Virus record (IMG/VR): IMGVR_UViG_3300027917_000142
Span: 1 to 28,970 of that record
Direction: 5' to 3' (one strand)
From: a virus
Length of the DNA: 28,970 bases
A model generated the notes under the pieces. It searched no databases, was not told where the DNA came from, and saw only the letters and a program-made list of their open reading frames with translations. Shown here in pieces: positions 1 through 8,234 of this stretch (position 1 is the stretch's first letter; each line of letters begins with the position of its first letter). Position numbers and translations under genes: made by a program.

Positions 1-111
1 TATAGTATGCTCGGTATTATTCGGACAAGTAGTGGGTTCTTCCTCAGCCCAACTATAAACATATTGAGATTCCGTTATACAATAAATCCTATATTTAAAC
101 ACATCGGTCAT
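1..111 (-). CDS. Tail/fibre-like protein, N-terminal fragment (runs off left edge)
   Basis: An ATG at 111-109 is preceded by an ideal AGGAGG ribosome binding site, and the frame stays open to base 1, giving the first 37 residues. The readable part starts MTDVFKYRIYCITE and continues with YVYSWAEEEPTTCPNN. This aromatic, Cys-containing pattern (YRIYC, YVYSW, PTTCPNN) resembles the start of many phage tail-fibre or virion-associated proteins, from family memory only. It is the last visible member of the fibre gene run and begins 15 bases after the previous stop codon. The 3' end lies outside the window, so length and function cannot be given. Confidence 0.7.
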   Translation of the reverse strand, partial: MTDVFKYRIYCITESQYVYSWAEEEPTTCPNNTEHTI

Positions 112-126
112 TATAAGTATTCCTCC

Positions 127-762
127 TTATTGCAATGAAGCATAAGACATTCTAATAGTTTTAGATCCAGTGCCCTCTACTCTAAGTTGGAACTCGAATA
201 TAGCTGCATCATCGGGAAGATTTGAGAGATCATTCGTAGTATACATATATTTATCAAGTGCCCCCGGCCCAGATCCGCTAATAGTAATCTGTGCTATTTC
301 GTTATTATTGGTAAAATCATAAACTCTTACATATCCAGTTAGAGTATCTGCGCCCAACCACGCTATTATACTAAATGATTCTATGGTAAATACGTCCTGG
401 CCCATAAATATCATGGCCCCTACTGTAGCCCACGTGCTTTGGGTATGCTGGACGTATTCGTTGGAATAAGTGCCAGCAAATCTAAAAGAATAAAACATAG
501 AATCCTCTATGTCAGCATGTACTGACCCTCTAGTAGTTAGATGATAATCTTCTGTCGGATCTATACCACTAACTGTAGTATCAAAACCTATATTACTGAG
601 CTTATTAGCAAATTGAACTCCTGATTCAGTAGGGGTTACAATAACAACATAATTAGATGTACCAATATAAGTGGATGGCGTATCCCATAAATCCACGAAA
701 GAGTGGTGTACATCAATGGAGTGATCTGGTTCCATTAGGAATTTATATATGTGATCATTCAT
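127..762 (-). CDS. Short tail-fibre/adhesin-like structural protein (211 aa)
   Basis: The start ATG follows TGGAGGTATTAAAACTTA. Residues about 22-52 carry a pattern common near the N terminus of phage fibre proteins (DLWDTPSTYIG, then a VVIVTPTESGVQF strand). A junction SGIDPTEDYHLTTR follows at about 64-78. The rest, about 85-211, is rich in alternating hydrophobic residues and Gly/Ser/Thr, and looks like a beta-sandwich or lectin-like domain; that fold is inferred. The HLTT junction is shared with the genes on its 5' side, so it probably belongs to the same adsorption apparatus. No enzyme motif is visible. The stop codon abuts the ribosome binding site of the next gene, which suggests cotranscription and coupled translation. 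Confidence 0.7.
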   Translation of the reverse strand: MNDHIYKFLMEPDHSIDVHHSFVDLWDTPSTYIGTSNYVVIVTPTESGVQFANKLSNIGFDTTVSGIDPTEDYHLTTRGSVHADIEDSMFYSFRFAGTYSNEYVQHTQSTWATVGAMIFMGQDVFTIESFSIIAWLGADTLTGYVRVYDFTNNNEIAQITISGSGPGALDKYMYTTNDLSNLPDDAAIFEFQLRVEGTGSKTIRMSYASLQ

Positions 763-785
763 TAAGTTTTAATACCTCCAAAATT

Positions 786-1841
786 TTACGTAAGATATTG
801 CAAATATAAATTAAAATTATACATGGCAAACTGATTCATCCGAATTACTAAACCCCTGTTATTAGACCCCTTTATGAAATAATTATAGTCAGTTCTTCTA
901 TATTTACCCACCTTCGCCTTATCGGCTCTCTTTATCTCATCAACATTTGAAAAATAAACATCGTCTACCGCGTATAAACTACCGTCTTCCAAAACTTCAT
1001 ATATTATGAGGCCCATATGCCATGTAGTAGCATCAGGTGTCCATTCAAGCCTAATTCCTTCTAATGTAAAATCACTATTAGCATTATCCCAATAGCTCGT
1101 TTTATATATATCACAAATACAAATTTCACCACTTTCTATAACAAAAATCTGCGGATCATCAACAAAAGAAAGCGTGGTCTGATAATATCCAGTACCACTA
1201 ACCGTAATATTTTCTCCTGCGTACATAGACTCTCCTGAGTCTTCACTAATTGACAATCCTGAAACAGTAATTGTACAAGGAGTAGATGAAACAGAGGAAA
1301 TATCTAACACAATATGAGAATTATAAGCTGGTTCTGGTGTAGTTAATGGTGTATTACTCAAAGCAGCATCTTCGTCAATTTTAATGTGCCATCCCAACAA
1401 ACCTACTGGGCCATTAAATGTAGGAAACATCGACCAGTTCATAGCTCCAAGATGAGTATGGGTAGTAATGGCTGTATCTACATACTCCTTGATAGCTAAA
1501 TCATTATCATTTTCAGGACATACACCGGCCACAGTTGACGGGAATCCGCTTGCCCACACTGATCTTCCAGCTCCATCGGTTAATAAAAATTGGCCTGCTT
1601 CCATATCGGCAGTGGGCAACTGAGCTGGTTCAGGCGGGTGAATTCCCATATGTCCTGAGATAACAGCATCTAATAAAGACGTCTCTTCTCCCGTCAAGCT
1701 GCCAGAAAACGTCACAAATAAATTATCTGGTCCTTTAAATGTAATATGATCCAAAGGAGTAGTTATGCCATATTCAGCTTCGATTTCTAGCCTCAAGCTG
1801 CCTATGCTAACAGGGTATTTGGTATAATCATAGGTGGTCAT
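786..1841 (-). CDS. Tail-fibre-like structural protein (351 aa)
   Basis: The start ATG overlaps the upstream TAA by one base (TAATG), with TGGAGGG inside the upstream gene as binding site. The N-terminal ~70 residues (ITFKGPDNLFVTFSG, then LTGEETSLLDAVISGH) resemble a small phage tail domain that ends in a Leu-Asp-Ala-Val-Ile-Ser helix. Next come AGQFLLTDGAGRSVWASG, a phrase typical of phage fibre linkers, and the junction AIKEYVDTAITTHTH. The C-terminal 200 residues are beta-rich with no recognisable catalytic motif. I read it as a fibre or baseplate-attached protein with an N-terminal docking part and a C-terminal globular tip. The precise role is not known. Confidence 0.7.
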   Translation of the reverse strand: MTTYDYTKYPVSIGSLRLEIEAEYGITTPLDHITFKGPDNLFVTFSGSLTGEETSLLDAVISGHMGIHPPEPAQLPTADMEAGQFLLTDGAGRSVWASGFPSTVAGVCPENDNDLAIKEYVDTAITTHTHLGAMNWSMFPTFNGPVGLLGWHIKIDEDAALSNTPLTTPEPAYNSHIVLDISSVSSTPCTITVSGLSISEDSGESMYAGENITVSGTGYYQTTLSFVDDPQIFVIESGEICICDIYKTSYWDNANSDFTLEGIRLEWTPDATTWHMGLIIYEVLEDGSLYAVDDVYFSNVDEIKRADKAKVGKYRRTDYNYFIKGSNNRGLVIRMNQFAMYNFNLYLQYLT

Positions 1842-2461
1842 TAAGCAACCCTCCAGAATTCTAATCTTATATTTCGAATAAGCGAAGCCGCTTTGTAATC
1901 AGATGTAGCAAAATCTAAATCTACATAATGAATTCCACTAGCCAATGTCCCTGTATAATAAAAACCAGTATTAAGAATATAATAATTAACATCTACAAAT
2001 GGAGATCTAATAAAATTATAAACTAATACCGTATCATCCAATTGTATTCTAGCTAGAAAATCATAATTTAGCTTATCTTGGCGCCATTCGAACGTCCATC
2101 CAATCCGATATTCACCTTCTTCAATTCCATAACCCTCGGCGCCAGATATAGTCAGTCTAGCAGCCTGGATGAAAGTCTCGCTATTAGTTTGTTGTTCCTC
2201 TGCAACTACGGCGGAATGAAACTGTAGTCCAAACAATATATACTGTGGGTCAGGTATATGAGTGTCCACATAATATTTAGTAGTCAAATGATATGGATAA
2301 ATAGGTTCCACACCACTTATAGTTGTCGTTAATCGCAGATCCCCACTAGTAGTTGGGTTTGGAGATTCGGGATCCCAAAATATTTCAGAGTCAAAATTAT
2401 CTCCGAAGATGATTTTGTCATCATCCGTTATGAATATATCATTAGTTCTGATCCTAACCAT
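1841..2461 (-). CDS. Tail-fibre-like protein with HLTTK-YVD junction (206 aa)
   Basis: Starts at ATG 2461 and ends with a TAA that shares one base with the next start codon. The first ~68 residues closely parallel the start of the 481-residue protein encoded just upstream: an IIFGDNFDSEIFWD strand, then TTSGDLRLTTTISGV, then YPYHLTTKYYVD. These N-terminal regions look like duplicated attachment domains. After the junction the protein has one beta-rich domain of about 130 residues (FHSAVVAEEQQTN, IGWTFEWRQ, IRLEFWRVA), plausibly a receptor-binding jelly roll; this is inferred from composition only. It sits in a run of fibre genes with 0-24 base spacing. Confidence 0.7.
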   Translation of the reverse strand: MVRIRTNDIFITDDDKIIFGDNFDSEIFWDPESPNPTTSGDLRLTTTISGVEPIYPYHLTTKYYVDTHIPDPQYILFGLQFHSAVVAEEQQTNSETFIQAARLTISGAEGYGIEEGEYRIGWTFEWRQDKLNYDFLARIQLDDTVLVYNFIRSPFVDVNYYILNTGFYYTGTLASGIHYVDLDFATSDYKAASLIRNIRLEFWRVA

Positions 2462-2479
2462 TTAAAGCTGCCTCCAGCA

Positions 2480-3925
2480 TTAATCTTCTACTACTAACCA
2501 GTTCAAATAGTAATTAGCTGAATCCATCTTACCCGAAAAATCGGCTGTAAAACTACTAGAAGTTTTTCCACTAATTATAAATGCATAAATAGAAGGTGGT
2601 GAATCTGCAGTATTTTGTAAAGTAGCATTTACAGTATAATTAGTGTGGCCCAAATCCGCAAAATTAACAGTAACCTGCTGAGCTTTATAAGCGACAGCTT
2701 GCCTACCGTGATAGGTTACTCCAGCAGTACCGCTAATTGTAATCTCATCTTCAGCACTTCTTGTAACCGTAATATTACTTCCACTCACGAAATTCAAAAT
2801 ATCAGTTGAAGTAATATTATCATACGGGGTACCGTCTACCGCAAATTGCCAATACTGATAGTTATCTTTGCCATCTATTTGTACCTGTAAAGATCCACTA
2901 ATGGTGTCAACTTCCGATTCTGTGTAATACCTTCCATCATGGTGGTGTTGCGACCCCGCGTCATTCACGCCGCCAAAGCTGGTTAGATCAGTATACATAG
3001 TAGAAGTTAGATGGTAATATTCATTAGTTGTTCCACCTTGTAAACCACCTAAATTATTATGCACCATGGTACTACTCATTTTAATCCAAGTACCAGCTGG
3101 ATAAGCATCGTCATAGAAATAGACCAAGTCCTCATCTTCTACCCAAGCTGCAAACCCTTCATTAGGCTCAATACCAGACCAAGAAGTACCGGTCCATTCA
3201 TATATGTATTCTGCTACCCAATCTCCAGATGTCGTAGGCGCAATATACCTATTACTACCCGAGGCTACAGCGTCCCCAAATGCCACATTCTGGCTTAAAA
3301 CACTATTCTGCCAATCTAAATTGGTTAGTGATTGACTTATAGCAGTATCTACATAAAATTTAGTGGTTAGATGTTCGGGTTCGGTAGGATCAATACCAGA
3401 CACAGTTCCAGTAAATGGTCTGAGTCCCGTAGCCAACGTATAGTGCGTATGATCATCATCGTTCAAGCCCGTTAAATCGCCGTGGTCAGTAATAATTTGG
3501 TTGACTATATCCCCACTGATAGTGGTTATCTCATCTTCCGTAAAGTATAAACTATTGTGGTGATGTAAATTACTCGCATCAAGAACACCACTACGACTGG
3601 TTAATGTATAATGCTCCACATCGGTCAAATGGTAATATTCATCAGTGGCCCCACCCTGAATGTTCTTTAACTCATTATGCTCGTCGTATAAGCCGCTAAT
3701 AGTAGTTATAGCATTATCCACATACCATTTTGTAGTCAAATGATAATCATAGATAGGATTAACACCACTAATAGTCGAACTTAGTCTTAAATCACCGCTA
3801 GTAGTTGGGTGCGGGGCTGAAGTATCCCACCACAATTCCGTTTGCGCCAAATTATTATAATCAACACCGAACCTGACCTTCTGATCGCCATGCAGTATTA
3901 AATTCTCAGCTCTGAATCTAGCCAT
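2480..3925 (-). CDS. Modular tail fibre with sugar-binding-like module (481 aa)
   Basis: Start ATG follows GGAGGGAGTATAAATC. Modules in order: an N-terminal docking region with TTSGDLRLSSTISGV and YHLTTKWYVD (about 40-70); a fibre repeat LKNIQGGATDEYYHLT (87-101), seen again as LGGLQGGTTNEYYHLT (292-307); a DDDHTHYTL spacer (156-164); a second SGIDPTEPEHLTTKFYVD junction (176-192). A stretch at about 205-285 (RYIAPTTSGDW, EGFAAWVEDEDLVYFY) resembles the DUF2793-type module of phage fibres. Then one copy of the WQFAVDGTPYD unit (359-399), which is triplicated in the neighbouring 726-residue protein, and a C-terminal cap ending SGKMDSANYYLNW. It is a mosaic fibre protein; its receptor is unknown. 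Confidence 0.8.
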   Translation of the reverse strand: MARFRAENLILHGDQKVRFGVDYNNLAQTELWWDTSAPHPTTSGDLRLSSTISGVNPIYDYHLTTKWYVDNAITTISGLYDEHNELKNIQGGATDEYYHLTDVEHYTLTSRSGVLDASNLHHHNSLYFTEDEITTISGDIVNQIITDHGDLTGLNDDDHTHYTLATGLRPFTGTVSGIDPTEPEHLTTKFYVDTAISQSLTNLDWQNSVLSQNVAFGDAVASGSNRYIAPTTSGDWVAEYIYEWTGTSWSGIEPNEGFAAWVEDEDLVYFYDDAYPAGTWIKMSSTMVHNNLGGLQGGTTNEYYHLTSTMYTDLTSFGGVNDAGSQHHHDGRYYTESEVDTISGSLQVQIDGKDNYQYWQFAVDGTPYDNITSTDILNFVSGSNITVTRSAEDEITISGTAGVTYHGRQAVAYKAQQVTVNFADLGHTNYTVNATLQNTADSPPSIYAFIISGKTSSSFTADFSGKMDSANYYLNWLVVED

Positions 3926-3948
3926 GATTTATACTCCCTCCTTTATAT

Positions 3949-6129
3949 CTATTCTATCTCAATCCATGTCAAATCAGGATCAAATCGTATAGTATCTGAT
4001 GCTATAGCAATGCCAACGGCTTGTACTATTGCTCCTGTATTCGCAGGTTGTGTACTAGATAAAGCACCATCTATTGTGGAAATATATATAATTGATCCCG
4101 GAGTCCAAGCCCATGTCGTTTTCCTAGCTATACCCTTCCACAATATTTTTTTATTACCAGTCCCTTCTTCTAAAGCTAGTGCGGTACACGGCATTCGAAC
4201 AGTCCCACTGGCTGCCGTGGCCTCCTGCCAATGACCATTAGATTTCATATGCAATGGTGTGCCTATCCCGTTATCATTCCAATCCACCGCCATAGTAGAT
4301 ATCTCTCCACTCCACCCATAAGTATGTCCGGGCAACACACCGCCACTTGGAGCAGTATCTAATACAATGCTGTGATTCCCTAAAACTAAATCGCCTCCTA
4401 ATTCTGGAGAAGTATCGTCTATTACGGCAGTTAAATAATCTCCCCCCGGCAAACCCCCAGATAATGTAGCATACCAATTCAAAAAATAATTATCTGAATC
4501 CATTTTTCCGGAGTAATTAACAGTAAATCCGTTTACAGTTTTATCTGTTATGGTAAATGCATATTCCGATGCAAGTGCATCTACGGTATTTTCTAAACTG
4601 ATAACCAAAGCATAATCAGAGCTATCAAAAGGAGAAACAAAATTAATTACGGTACTCGTATCTCCAATACTTAAATCCTCTACGCCTGATTTATTTTGGC
4701 CAATTAATTGGTCTACCTCTGATTTTGTGTAATAATCGCTACTACCGCTAATGGTTATTTCATTCTCAGCACTTCTGGTTACCGATACTCCATCAGAGCC
4801 ATTAAAAAATAAGATTTCGCCGTTTCCTATTATATCCCATGGGGCACCATTTACACCAAATTGCCACGCACTAGTTCCAACAACACTACCACTAATAGTG
4901 ATGACATTCTCACTGCTCCTAGTCACAGTAGTAGAGCCAGCCCCGTTAAAATATAATATCTCGCCATCGCTTATAATATCCCACGGGACATTATTTACAC
5001 CAAATTGCCATTCAGTAGCACCAGCGCCACCACTACCACTAATTGTTATCTCATTCTCAGCTGACCTAACTATATTTACATTACCAGTGCCATTAAAAAA
5101 TAAAATTTCGCCGTTTCCTATTGTATCCCAAGGGGTACCATCTACCCCGAATGCCCAACTACCTGTGCCTCCACTGACCGTAATCTCGTCCGAACCACCA
5201 TCGTATGTAACCGTGGTAGTTCCAGCACCTACTATAGATGACCAAGCCGGGGCTGAATTCGGTCCAGTAGACGTCAACAATGTACCACCGGATCCGTTAG
5301 ATAATTCTTTAACAGTTCCTACCCCATCAGAATAAAATACTTTCCAGGGGTTAGCATCCAGGTCCGTTATATAGCTGACAGTTGTGCCAGAGACAGTTAT
5401 ATATTCTAATCTATCAGTGAAAGCATTATAAGAAACTACCAAATGGTGTCCTATATTACTTTCATCTACACATTTTGTTCCTAATATACAGGGGAGATGC
5501 GAATTATCTACCGCATATTTTACACCAGAGGCTGTTGAAGTATAGATTCCATCACTTACATTTTCCGCACATGTGACACACCCATCATCATCCGGATCAT
5601 AAACTGATTTCCTCATATAGATATCTGGCGATAGGACACCGCTTGGTAATCCATCAGCACCAGATCTTTTGGAAGGAGATTGAGAACATTGAACTATTAA
5701 ATCACCATCTTTGTCTGTTACACTGAAGGTTAACAGAGGAGTCACCGCGTCATCATCATATAATATCCAATTATCGGTATCTCCATCAAAAAGTTCAAGC
5801 CGGTTAGTCTGAATCTTCCTAAGAAGAGTAGTTCGTATATCGACTATACCGACCGTAGATTCAATTGAGTCTAAAACCTCATTATATTCGCCACTAGAAG
5901 CGTAGCTATACCTCTCCACACCGGACAGGGTCACGCTGTCACAAATTATTGCATAATCTCTTTGCGGGTTATAAGCACTGAAATCGTAGCTATAAAAACC
6001 GTCGCCTTTATCAATCATTGGAGCGCCGCTTATAACTACTACGCCGGTATCAACATCACGTATTTTTATTACTGGTGATAGCCCGGCAACTGGCTCCCCG
6101 TCGTGCGTGAAAGACGCCAGTATCCACAT
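3949..6129 (-). CDS. Large modular tail/baseplate-associated protein (726 aa)
   Basis: Start ATG at 6129 follows GGAGCAAGATTACAAAT. Residues 1-85 match a common phage tail N-terminal pattern: GEPVAGLSPVIKIRDVDTG, then DGFYSYDF, then RDYAIICD. Residues about 118-155 (WILYDDDAVTPLLTFSV) form a second small module, and 183-220 contains four Cys (CVTC and CILGTKC). Three tandem units of about 48 residues begin at W325, W373 or W374, and W422; each runs from WxFGV-G-PWD to ITISG. Then come a YYTKSEVDQL helix, a cap-like segment (GKMDSDNYFLNW, 541-552), and a C-terminal module from M646 (MPCTALALEEGTG) that is also found at the end of two proteins at the other end of the window. It is probably an adhesin or baseplate spike component; no enzymatic motif is seen. 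Confidence 0.8.
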   Translation of the reverse strand: MWILASFTHDGEPVAGLSPVIKIRDVDTGVVVISGAPMIDKGDGFYSYDFSAYNPQRDYAIICDSVTLSGVERYSYASSGEYNEVLDSIESTVGIVDIRTTLLRKIQTNRLELFDGDTDNWILYDDDAVTPLLTFSVTDKDGDLIVQCSQSPSKRSGADGLPSGVLSPDIYMRKSVYDPDDDGCVTCAENVSDGIYTSTASGVKYAVDNSHLPCILGTKCVDESNIGHHLVVSYNAFTDRLEYITVSGTTVSYITDLDANPWKVFYSDGVGTVKELSNGSGGTLLTSTGPNSAPAWSSIVGAGTTTVTYDGGSDEITVSGGTGSWAFGVDGTPWDTIGNGEILFFNGTGNVNIVRSAENEITISGSGGAGATEWQFGVNNVPWDIISDGEILYFNGAGSTTVTRSSENVITISGSVVGTSAWQFGVNGAPWDIIGNGEILFFNGSDGVSVTRSAENEITISGSSDYYTKSEVDQLIGQNKSGVEDLSIGDTSTVINFVSPFDSSDYALVISLENTVDALASEYAFTITDKTVNGFTVNYSGKMDSDNYFLNWYATLSGGLPGGDYLTAVIDDTSPELGGDLVLGNHSIVLDTAPSGGVLPGHTYGWSGEISTMAVDWNDNGIGTPLHMKSNGHWQEATAASGTVRMPCTALALEEGTGNKKILWKGIARKTTWAWTPGSIIYISTIDGALSSTQPANTGAIVQAVGIAIASDTIRFDPDLTWIEIE
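4744..5157 (-). repeat. Three tandem ~48-residue coding repeats
   Basis: Within the 726-residue protein, three successive units start WAFGVDGTPWD, WQFGVNNVPWD and WQFGVNGAPWD, and each closes with RSAENEITISG or a close variant. Unit length is about 144-147 bases. A fourth, diverged unit (WQFAVDGTPYD to ITISG) lies in the adjacent gene at roughly 2729-2851. The pattern is tandem duplication inside a fibre protein, possibly prone to recombination. Confidence 0.85.
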
Positions 6130-6156
6130 ATTTGTAATCTTGCTCCGTGTACTATT

Positions 6157-7071
6157 TTAGTCTATTAATACACCTTCTAAACCTAACAGATTACTCTTCA
6201 AACACTCTTGCACTAGGGCATCAAGCTGCTTGCGAAGTCTAGATAATAAACGGTCTCTTTCTCTTAACCCAGGTGATGGATCATAAAGTGTTTGATCATC
6301 TCTTATGGTAGCCCCATCATCCACTAAATCTTCAGCGGTCATACTTTCCAATAAATCTATGGATGCTTGCAACATTAAGTGATCATCGGTTACACAATCA
6401 CTAGGAACCAAAGGTGGAATCATCGCGTCGCCATATGCTTCATATATTTCTCTATCAGAAAATTTAAATGTGTGATACCATACCTCCACATTCCCTGTAC
6501 ACCCACTAGTTAAAGCTTCCAACGTGCCACTAAAAGTTAGATATCTATATCCCTGAATTATAGGATCTTCTAAAGTAGTGTATACCACATCATTTACGGA
6601 GATATGCACTGGCCATCCTTTTTCTTCTAAATCTAAGGTTTTACCATCCTCAAGAACGGATGAACACAGTCCATCTGAGCATATATCACTGCCATCTATC
6701 CATAGTCGTTCTAGACCTTTAAAGTCGCCTATCAGTCTTCGTATCTTTCTAATTATTATTTCTTCGGCCGCTTCGAAATCGTATTCGGGCGGGTAGGTAA
6801 CCACATGATACAAAGTAGGGGCTTCGCCTCGAGCCGCATTAGATAGCGAACTTTCGCTACCATCTCCACTATTATAATATGAGGATCTATACCATGTATC
6901 CGGAGTACCATCTAAATGTAGATATGTATACTCCGAAACCCCTGCTTGTAAGGGAAGAGAATCTAAAAATGTATAAGTACCATTTTCTGTGCTAGATGTG
7001 TAGATATAAATAGTATCATATAACAAAAGAACATTAGTTATATCTGCAACCTGAATAGTTAACTGTATCAT
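6157..7071 (-). CDS. Virion structural protein, FN3-like N terminus with connector-like region (304 aa)
   Basis: The start ATG follows AGAGGCAGCT. Residues about 1-80 look like a fibronectin-III or Ig-like fold (YIYTSSTENGTYTFL, EYTYLHLDG, TWYRSSYYNS). From residue ~100 the character changes to a charged helix, FEAAEEIIIRKIRRLIGD, similar to the first helix of some head-tail connector or adaptor proteins. A beta region with CSDGLCSS and YRYLTFSG follows, then a long helical C terminus (LRERDRLLSRLRKQLDALV). It lies between the capsid genes and the fibre genes, which fits a neck or connector protein. The connector reading is an inference and could be wrong. Confidence 0.6.
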   Translation of the reverse strand: MIQLTIQVADITNVLLLYDTIYIYTSSTENGTYTFLDSLPLQAGVSEYTYLHLDGTPDTWYRSSYYNSGDGSESSLSNAARGEAPTLYHVVTYPPEYDFEAAEEIIIRKIRRLIGDFKGLERLWIDGSDICSDGLCSSVLEDGKTLDLEEKGWPVHISVNDVVYTTLEDPIIQGYRYLTFSGTLEALTSGCTGNVEVWYHTFKFSDREIYEAYGDAMIPPLVPSDCVTDDHLMLQASIDLLESMTAEDLVDDGATIRDDQTLYDPSPGLRERDRLLSRLRKQLDALVQECLKSNLLGLEGVLID

Positions 7072-7101
7072 AGCTGCCTCTTACACCTAAATTTATAAAA
7101 G

Positions 7102-7353
7102 TTATGAAACTGTAGTTTCTTCCCATGCCCTATAAGTGACGGTATAACTTATCGTATGATTAGCATAATTAGATCCAGAAATAGTTTGTGTCCATTTAGT
7201 ACCGCGCCATATCTCTTCTACCTGCAATAACTCATCAGCGTTGTTATAAGACATAATAATATCTGGGTTAAATTCTTGCCGTCCACTATTAACAGTACTA
7301 TAAAATTTAGGTGACCTTAAATTTCTGTCATAATTTTGTGGTACCAAAGCCAT
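7102..7353 (-). CDS. Small structural protein of unknown function (83 aa)
   Basis: Start ATG follows an ideal AGGAGGTAATCCAA, and the binding site overlaps the stop region of the upstream gene, implying coupled translation. The protein is mostly beta (VEEIWRGTKWTQTISG, then HTISYTVTYRAWEET). No transmembrane segment or catalytic motif is visible. The ELLQVEEIWRGTKW-TQ-IS-YTVTY-AW pattern is of a kind seen in small phage tail or fibre-associated proteins. Its place between connector-like and head-region genes supports a virion role, but I do not recognise it. Confidence 0.6.
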   Translation of the reverse strand: MALVPQNYDRNLRSPKFYSTVNSGRQEFNPDIIMSYNNADELLQVEEIWRGTKWTQTISGSNYANHTISYTVTYRAWEETTVS

Positions 7354-7358
7354 TTGGA

Positions 7359-7814
7359 TTACCTCCTAGTGAGCTCCAATTCCTGAATGCGCTTTCGCAG
7401 CATAAGACAAAGTGTATCTTTATGAGCTAGTTGTCTAGCTTCTGTTAAGGCGTATTTCAATAAATCCAAATCAGTAATTTTTTTAAGGTCCTCTCTAGCT
7501 TTTCTAACTGGCATCGTTACAACATCTTTTACAGTAATTTCCTTTTTTACCCAAGGTGTGGTTAGATCAGCGGGGACTTTTTCCTTTTCTGTTGATTTTT
7601 CTGGCTCTTTTTCACTGAATATTATTTCCCATACATTATGGTCTTTCAGCTTAACATTTCTAAGCCACTCTACAAAAGGCTGGCCTTTTTCAATACCATG
7701 TTTTACACCGTACTGCTCATAAATGTCATCAAGATCTACCTGATGGCCTGGGCCAATAGATCTTTTCATGGCATGCCGCCATGTAGCCGTTTTATTTTTT
7801 ACATATCCATACAT
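7359..7814 (-). CDS. Conserved-looking phage structural protein (151 aa)
   Basis: Start ATG follows GAGGAGGACAAGGT. The N-terminal half has an ordered pattern (YGYVKNKTATWRHAMKRSI, PGHQVDLDDIYEQYGVKHG, FVEWLRNVKL) suggesting a compact fold that binds a partner in the particle. Residues ~68-90 are a Lys/Glu-rich linker (SEKEPEKSTEKEKVP). The C-terminal ~55 residues are helical (VRKAREDLKKITDLDLLKYAL). It lies in the head-proximal part of the late operon. No enzymatic motif is visible; a capsid-associated or neck protein is plausible. The product is unrecognised beyond that. Confidence 0.6.
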   Translation of the reverse strand: MYGYVKNKTATWRHAMKRSIGPGHQVDLDDIYEQYGVKHGIEKGQPFVEWLRNVKLKDHNVWEIIFSEKEPEKSTEKEKVPADLTTPWVKKEITVKDVVTMPVRKAREDLKKITDLDLLKYALTEARQLAHKDTLCLMLRKRIQELELTRR

Positions 7815-7835
7815 ACCTTGTCCTCCTCTATTTCA

Positions 7836-8171
7836 TTATCCCTTGTCCAAATCTATATGATTCGAATCAATCCTGTCTATAATGAAATGTAATATATTCG
7901 ATAATCTATGTAATACTATGCCCATAAAAAACAACGCCAGTATCTGTGGCAGTAGGTTGTTTATATATAAAACTAGCATTGCTATGCAAAATAAGCTCAC
8001 CCATACTGACGTGCAATAGGGACATTCTAGCAAGTCATTAAAAAACCTCAATATTCTATTATTCCTCTTTAATAAATAATTCCGTAACGGATCGAATATA
8101 GTAGACTTACTAAGCAAACCCGTCACAGCTTCAATCAATATGATTGTAGCTAATATTTCTAACAAAATCAT
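7836..8171 (-). CDS. DUF1360-like small membrane protein (111 aa)
   Basis: The frame can be extended to a TTG at 8183, but the internal ATG at 8171 has GGAGAAGG at ideal spacing, so I start there. The extra TTG would place that binding site inside the gene. Features are an N-terminal hydrophobic segment (LLEILATIILIEAVTGLL), a central motif LLECPYCTSVWVSLFC of the kind that defines DUF1360 proteins, and two further hydrophobic stretches (FCIAMLVLYI, ILALFFMGIVL). It is probably an integral membrane protein with about three segments. Its position immediately after the major capsid gene is odd for a membrane protein; a role in lysis, superinfection or membrane attachment is possible but unproven. 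Confidence 0.65.
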   Translation of the reverse strand: MILLEILATIILIEAVTGLLSKSTIFDPLRNYLLKRNNRILRFFNDLLECPYCTSVWVSLFCIAMLVLYINNLLPQILALFFMGIVLHRLSNILHFIIDRIDSNHIDLDKG

Positions 8172-8192
8172 GTCCTTCTCCAAGTTGTGAGA

Positions 8193-8217
8193 CGTGCCCG
8201 CCTTTTAGACGAGCACG
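8193..8217 (-). other. Hairpin between capsid gene and DUF1360-like gene
   Basis: Arms CGTGCCCG (8193-8200) and CGAGCACG (8210-8217) pair over 8 positions with one mismatch, around a 9-base loop. The hairpin lies just 3' of the major capsid stop codon on the minus strand. No U-run follows, so it is not a standard intrinsic terminator. It could protect the abundant capsid mRNA 3' end or be a processing site; this is inferred. Confidence 0.4.
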
Positions 8218-8234
8218 CCATATATTAACCTAAA

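Noticed and set aside
4751-5335. 194-codon plus-strand frame with repeated segments
   Set aside because: Its repeats are the antisense reading of the tandem coding repeats in the 726-residue protein.
8172-8183. TTG start extending the DUF1360-like gene
   Set aside because: It would place the strong GGAGAAGG site inside the gene; the ATG at 8171 is correctly spaced from it.
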